From Syngnathus acus (lineage: Eukaryota > Chordata > Actinopteri > Syngnathiformes > Syngnathidae): 64,000 bases of DNA. The stretch spans positions 5,827,956-5,891,955 of the forward strand of contig NC_051095.1 of the NCBI RefSeq assembly GCF_901709675.1, read 5' to 3'. Position numbers and translations under genes: made by a program. The notes under the pieces are model-generated. The model was not told where the DNA came from, made no database searches, and saw only the letters and a program-made list of their open reading frames with translations. Shown here piece by piece: positions 59,578 through 64,000 of this stretch (its first letter is position 1; each line of letters begins with the position of its first letter).

Positions 59578-60949
59578 GCAGCATGCTTTGGAGTCGTTTG
59601 GGCGCTGAGAGGAGTGGCTTGGTGAAAATGGAGATGAGTGGCTTGTGGTCGGTTTCCGCTGTGATCTCCCCCCGCCCATACAAATAGTAATGAAATCGCT
59701 GACACGCGAACACTATGCTCAGACATTCCTTTTCGATCTGTGCATAGTTACGCTCCGTCTGAGTAAGTGCCCGCGAAGCAAAGCTTACTGGCTGATTCTC
59801 CTGCAGCAGGCAACAGCCAAGTCCCTTCTGACTCGCGTCACTCTGTATGGTGACTGGCTTGGTCACATCGTAGTATCGCAGGATCGGGGCCGACGTGACG
59901 AGTCGCTTAATCTCCTCGACCGCTGCGTCGTGTTTTGGCAGCCTATGCCATGGGACATCTTTGTCCAACAATCTCCGTAGTGGCTCACACACCTCAGAGA
60001 GGCGTGGCATGAACCTCGCGAGGTAGGTCACAAACCCAATGAATCGCTGCACGGCCTTGGCGTCCTCGGGCTGTGGCATGTCCTGGACCGCTCTGATTTT
60101 CTCCGGGTCTGCTCTAAGGCCCTCCGCTGATAGGATGTATCCGTGAAAGTTGACCTCTCTGACCCTGAACACTAGTTTCTCAGTCTTAGCTTTACCTCCC
60201 TGCATCTTTGCATGAGCGCTAACAGCTTTGTATCATGGTCCCGTGTGGCTATCTCATCTGTCCCCCCACACCCCACAATCAATATATCATCTGCTATAGG
60301 TTCCCCCCCATCTAACCCTGCCAGTAGCTCATGCTGTTTTCGCTGGTAAATCTCTGGGGCCACAGACACTCCAAACGGCAGCTTTAACCACCGCTTCCTG
60401 CCCCACGGCGTCCAGAACGTGGTGGTGTAACTGCTCTCCTCGTCCAATCTGCACTCTAGAAAGGCATCTCTTGCATCTACTAGTGTAAAGATGCGGGCCC
60501 TGGGCAGCTTGTGCAACACATCTTCAAGTGTTGGCATAATGTAGTGGGACCTCTTTAGAGCCTGATTTAATGACTTGGGATCTATGCAAATTCTCAACTT
60601 TTCTACCTGCCTGACAATCACCATGTTGCTAATCCACTCAGTAGGCTAAAACACTGACGTTAGGTGGCCATCTGCCTCATACTTATCTAACTGGGCCTTG
60701 ACTGGCTCCCTGAAGGCCAACGAGACGTTGCGTGGGGAAGCCTGCACTGGGGGTACATTACTATCTAGCACAAACTGAACATCCCCTGGGAGTGACTCAA
60801 CTGGATCGTTGAAGACATCTGCGTACGTCTGTACAAGATGCTGTCTGGTTAATGGTCCTGAGCTGCTGTGTCTCACCATAAGAAGTTCTTCTGGGATGGT
60901 GAAGTGCACCAAGCCTAGCCGCTCACTCGTTTTGCCTGACAACAGAGGT
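59578..60949 (-). pseudogene. Gypsy pol fragment: reverse transcriptase and RNase H
   Basis: Reading down from 60949: GKTSERLGLVHF, DVFNDPVESLPG, then an in-frame TAG at 60646-60648 just before PTEWISNMV. Reverse transcriptase follows (FTLVDARDAFLECRL, LPFGVSVAPEIYQ, catalytic IADDILIVG). After a frameshift near 60172-60205 comes GYILSAEGLR, then RNase H (IQSDASQKGLGCCL, SRALTQTERNYAQIEKE, TDHKPL). The frame is lost after KRLQSMLL. No integrase. Confidence 0.9.
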
Positions 60950-62443
60950 CTGCCACCATCGTACCTGTGCCGAAGAAACCTGCTCCGTCCTGCTTCAATG
61001 ACTACCGCCCCGTGGCACTTACGCCCATCATCATGAAGTGCTTTGAGCGGCTTGTCATGGAGCACATCCGATCCGTTCTCCCCCCCACCATTGACCCCTT
61101 CCAGTTTGCGTACCGAGCCAAACGGTCCTCTGAGGATGCCATCTGCTCTGCCCTCCACTCGGCCCTCACCCACCTGGAGGGGAGGGACTCGTATGTGAGG
61201 TTGCTGTTTGTGGACTTCAGTTCTGCCTTCAACACCATTGTGCCACAACGTCTCATCAGCAAACTTGACAAGCTGGGCCTCAGTACCTGCCTCTGCAACT
61301 GGCTACTGGACTTCCTCTGTCAGAGGCCACAGGTGGTGCGTGTTGGCGACAAAATCTCCGCCAGCATCACGCTGAGCACAGGGGCCCCCCAAGGCTGCGT
61401 GCTCAGTCCGCTGCTCTTCACCCTCCTGACGCATGACTGCACTGCCACCTATAGCGACAACCGCATAGTGAAGTTTGCTGACGACACGACTCTGGTGGGT
61501 CTCATCACCAAGGGAGACGAGACTCAATACAGGCTGGAGGTTGACCTTCTGACCACGTGGTGCAGGGACAACAACCTCCTGCTGAACGTCGACAAGACCA
61601 AGGAGATTGTTGTTGACTTCCGGAAGGGTCACGCCCAACACCTGCCGCTGACCATCGACGGTGCTGTGGTGGAGAGAGTGAGCAGCGCCAGGTTCCTGGG
61701 GGTGCACATCAGTGAGGATCTCTCCTGGTCCACCAACACCGCATCACTGGCGAAGAAGGCCCAGCGCCGCCTGTACTTCCTTCGGAAACTCAGGCGAGCG
61801 GGCGCTCCTCCGGCTGTCATGACTACATTTTACCGCGGCACTATTGAGAGCGTCCTCTCCAGCTGTATTGCTGTTTGGGGTGGCAGCTGCACTGACTACG
61901 ACTTGAAGGCCCTGCAGCGCATAGTGAAAACGGCTGGTAAGACTATTGGTGCTTCTCTCCCCTCCTTGAAGGACATTTACACCTCCCATCTCACCCGCAA
62001 GGCGACCAAGATTGTGAGTGATGTGAGTCACCCCGCTCACTCTTTGTTTGATCTTCTGCCCTCTGGGAGGCGGTACAGGAGCCTGCGCTCCCGCACCACC
62101 AGACTCTCCAACAGCTTCATATTCCAGGCTGTTAGGATCCTGAACTCGCTCCCCCTTTCTGCGTAGCGTCCTGTTCTTTGCGCTATGCTTACTGTCTGCT
62201 GTATGCACACTGGCTCAGTTTTGCTCCTCTTATTTATTGGGTTATTGGTTTATTATTTATTCATCGCTCATTTTATTTATTTGTTATTTTTTATTTATTA
62301 TTTATTGTTTGTGCCTTCTTGTTTTTATTTTGTGTCGTCTGCTTGTATGTCTCGTCACCGTGGGATAGAGGAAACGGAATTTCGGTTTCTTTGTGTGTCT
62401 TGACATGAAGGGATTGACAATAAAGCTGACTTTGACTTTGACT
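60950..62443 (+). mobile_element. 5'-truncated L2-type LINE inserted in the Gypsy element
   Basis: Begins within the reverse transcriptase gene ([20 protein letters not shown]). The frame runs uninterrupted to a TAG at 62164-62166 (about 400 codons): [26 protein letters not shown], catalytic [12 protein letters not shown]-terminal RT domain. The 3' tail has AATAAAG at about 62420, then TTTGACTTTGACT. TCTGCC occurs at the left junction (60949-60954) and right junction (62443-62448), a probable target duplication. Opposite in orientation to its host. Different subfamily from the LINE at 48841-52442. Confidence 0.9.
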
Positions 62444-63589
62444 CTGCCCACTTCTCACTATTTCGAACCGTAGCCTGTGTACTCTTCCCTTCACTACGCA
62501 CTTTGTGCGGAATATCCCCGCGGATTGCATGGATTGGCCTGAATACAATACTAGCCTGGTCTGGCTAGGTAGTAGCTTTGCCCCAGGGTCAAGTCTTCTC
62601 ATGTCTTTTATGCTCATGACATCACATGTGGCCCCCGAATCAATCTGGCATCTCTGAAACCCACCATGCATTTTCAAGTTAACAAACCATTTCTTCCCTT
62701 GCCCCTGAACTGCCCCTATGCTCTCCGCTGTGTAAATGTGTGCTTCCATGTCAGACCTGTCCATGTCCTCGGGTACTTCACCGTCTGCCGCGTGTAGCTG
62801 TCTTGTGGCTTGGCCCCTCTTCATGCATACCTTGGCAAAATGATTTGCGGTCCCACAGCTCCTACAGTTTTTTCCAAAGGCTGGGCAAAAATCACGCCCA
62901 CGCCTGTGCGTGTTGCCGCAGAATCTGCACATAGCGCTGTCATATGTGTTAGGTGTCTGATTTCGAATTCTGTCCGGACGCTCCTGCCTGGGCGGGGGAC
63001 GTGGCCGCGGGTCATCCATTGTGTGCACTGTCTCCAGAGGCCTGTCCTGCGTGATTGCTTGTATCCTCGTGTTTGTCATCTCCGCCGTTCTGCATATATC
63101 TATGGCCGATGCCAGTGTGAGATCTTTTTGTCTGAGCAGCCGGCGGCGCACACTTTCATCACACACACCCAGCACCAGTCTGTCTCTGATCAAGTCCTCT
63201 TTGAGTTGTCCATACTCACATGAAGCAGCTTTCTCCCTCAGTTTCGTTACAAACACATCAATGGGCTCCCCTTCATCTTGCTTGCAGTTTCCAAAAACAA
63301 ATCTCTCAAATATGACGTTTCTAGCTGGTTTGAAGTACTCCTCCAAAGCATCAAGAATAACTTTAACATCCTTCCCTTGGTCTACCGTGAGACCCAAGTT
63401 ATGCTTGTAAATGTGACGACATTCATTAACCATTACTCTCCGTAGGGTTGCTGCTTGCACTGGTTGCTCTTTCTCTGATAACCCCGTTGCCAGTAAATAG
63501 TCTTCAAATTCCCCTCTGAAATTGTCCCAATTGCTTGCTAGGTCGCCGCTCATCTTCATCGCCTCCGGTGGTGGTATATTCGTTGCCAT
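62444..63589 (-). pseudogene. Gypsy gag-protease frame, cut by the LINE
   Basis: ATG at 63589. Gag-like region (WDNFRGEFEDYLLATGL, FERFVFGNCKQDEGEPIDVF), then two zinc knuckles (CRFCGNTHRRGRDFC and CRSCGTANHFAKVC), then an aspartic protease with DSGATCDVM. The open frame runs on into LINE sequence until 62291. Gag and protease themselves are open, so decay is recent or the insertion is the main damage. Confidence 0.9.
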
Positions 63590-63729
63590 GGTGGGTGGTG
63601 TCGTTAGCCTAGCAGGTCGCTAACCGCAGTTTCGCTCGTCTTTGCCTTCTGTCCGTCTGTCCCTCTTCACCTTCTTTCACTGGCCCCGCAGTGAAGCACA
63701 GCGCCGTCCAGCCGAACTGTGGTCGGGTC

Positions 63730-63747
63730 CAGTCACTTCTGACACCA
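63730..63747 (-). promoter_or_regulatory. Gypsy primer-binding site
   Basis: On the - strand TGGTGTCAGAAGTGACTG follows the LTR end directly. TGG with the GTGTCAGAAGTG text is a tRNA-3'-end-complementary primer site seen in many Ty3/Gypsy elements. The tRNA species was not determined. Confidence 0.7.
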
Positions 63748-63877
63748 TGTTTGTGCGTAATATATGTACTGATATGAATGAGACCCAAGACGACAGCTGT
63801 TGTTCCAGTCTCTCTCTGTATTCAACTGCCGCGGCTCGCCTCATGACGTCACACAACACAGCATGACATCCCTAACA
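63748..63877 (-). repeat. Gypsy 5' LTR, about 130 bases
   Basis: On the - strand it starts TGTTAGGGATGTC and ends GCACAAACA, with TG and CA termini next to the primer-binding site. It contains a CRE-like TGACGTCA and a TA-rich CATATATT. The length is unusually short, and no second LTR is present in the window to confirm the boundaries. Confidence 0.65.
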
Positions 63878-64000
63878 GAAACACTTCCTTAAAGTAAGCC
63901 TTAAGAACTTTACAGGTTAAGATTAGTCGCAAACAGGTGGTGCATCAATGTCCTTGAGCATCCTGCATTGTTTGAAAATCGCTCATTTTATTTTATTTTA
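63878..64000. other. Flank of the Gypsy element
   Basis: Nothing recognised in the last 123 bases; an AT-rich (ATTTT)n stretch begins at about 63983. Confidence 0.5.

Larger units (their letters stand above)
59578..63877 (-). mobile_element. Ty3/Gypsy LTR retrotransposon, truncated and split by a LINE
   Basis: Reverse-strand element: LTR (63748-63877), primer-binding site, gag-protease (62444-63589), then, after a LINE insertion at 60950-62443, reverse transcriptase and RNase H (59578-60949). Integrase and the second LTR are missing; the left end stops at the RNase H/integrase boundary against an hAT fragment. Defects are an in-frame TAG at 60646-60648 and a frameshift between about 60172 and 60205. 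Confidence 0.9.

Overview
The window is eukaryotic, intron-containing DNA from a ray-finned fish. All protein-coding genes are split by GT-AG introns and match vertebrate families (ABCG2, PEA15, calsequestrin, PRY-SPRY TRIM proteins, SHROOM4, BMP15). Introns are compact, CA/GT microsatellites are abundant, and the mobile elements (L2-type LINEs, a tRNA-derived SINE, hAT and pogo-like DNA elements, a Ty3/Gypsy element) are a typical teleost set. The species cannot be determined from the sequence.

Layout. (1) 1-3903, + strand: the 3' fourteen coding exons of an ABCG2-type half-transporter; its Walker A exon lies to the left of the window. (2) 6154-6873, - strand: a complete 130-aa PEA15 in three coding exons. 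(3) 6874-16575: a 9.7-kb gene-free spacer between divergent pea15 and calsequestrin. (4) 16576-21542, + strand: an 11-exon calsequestrin, most likely casq1, with a long aspartate tail. (5) 22365-25194 and 26233-29273, - strand: two tandem RING/B-box/coiled-coil/PRY-SPRY TRIM genes with matching exon structure. (6) 30529-48442, - strand: shroom4, 10 recognised exons over 18 kb. (7) 48841-52442, - strand: a nearly intact L2-type LINE that fills most of the shroom4-bmp15 spacer. (8) 53057-54486, + strand: bmp15, two exons. (9) 55165-64000: a transposon graveyard with a pogo-like element holding tandem repeats and a SINE, three copies of one LINE 3' end, an ERV integrase fragment, hAT remnants, and a Ty3/Gypsy element interrupted by an opposite-strand LINE.

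The genes do not form a pathway, but their order is informative. PEA15-CASQ1 are neighbours in human 1q23, and SHROOM4-BMP15 are head-to-head neighbours in human Xp11.22, so two old vertebrate linkage blocks are joined here with a tandem TRIM pair between them. Exon boundaries were derived by eye from GT/AG sites, reading phase and remembered family conservation; untranslated exons are mostly unknown. I found no previously undescribed gene system. The most notable points are the missing ATG in the second TRIM gene, the LINE in the shroom4/bmp15 spacer, the nested retroelements, and the ABCG2 copy lacking the cysteine that normally bridges the dimer.
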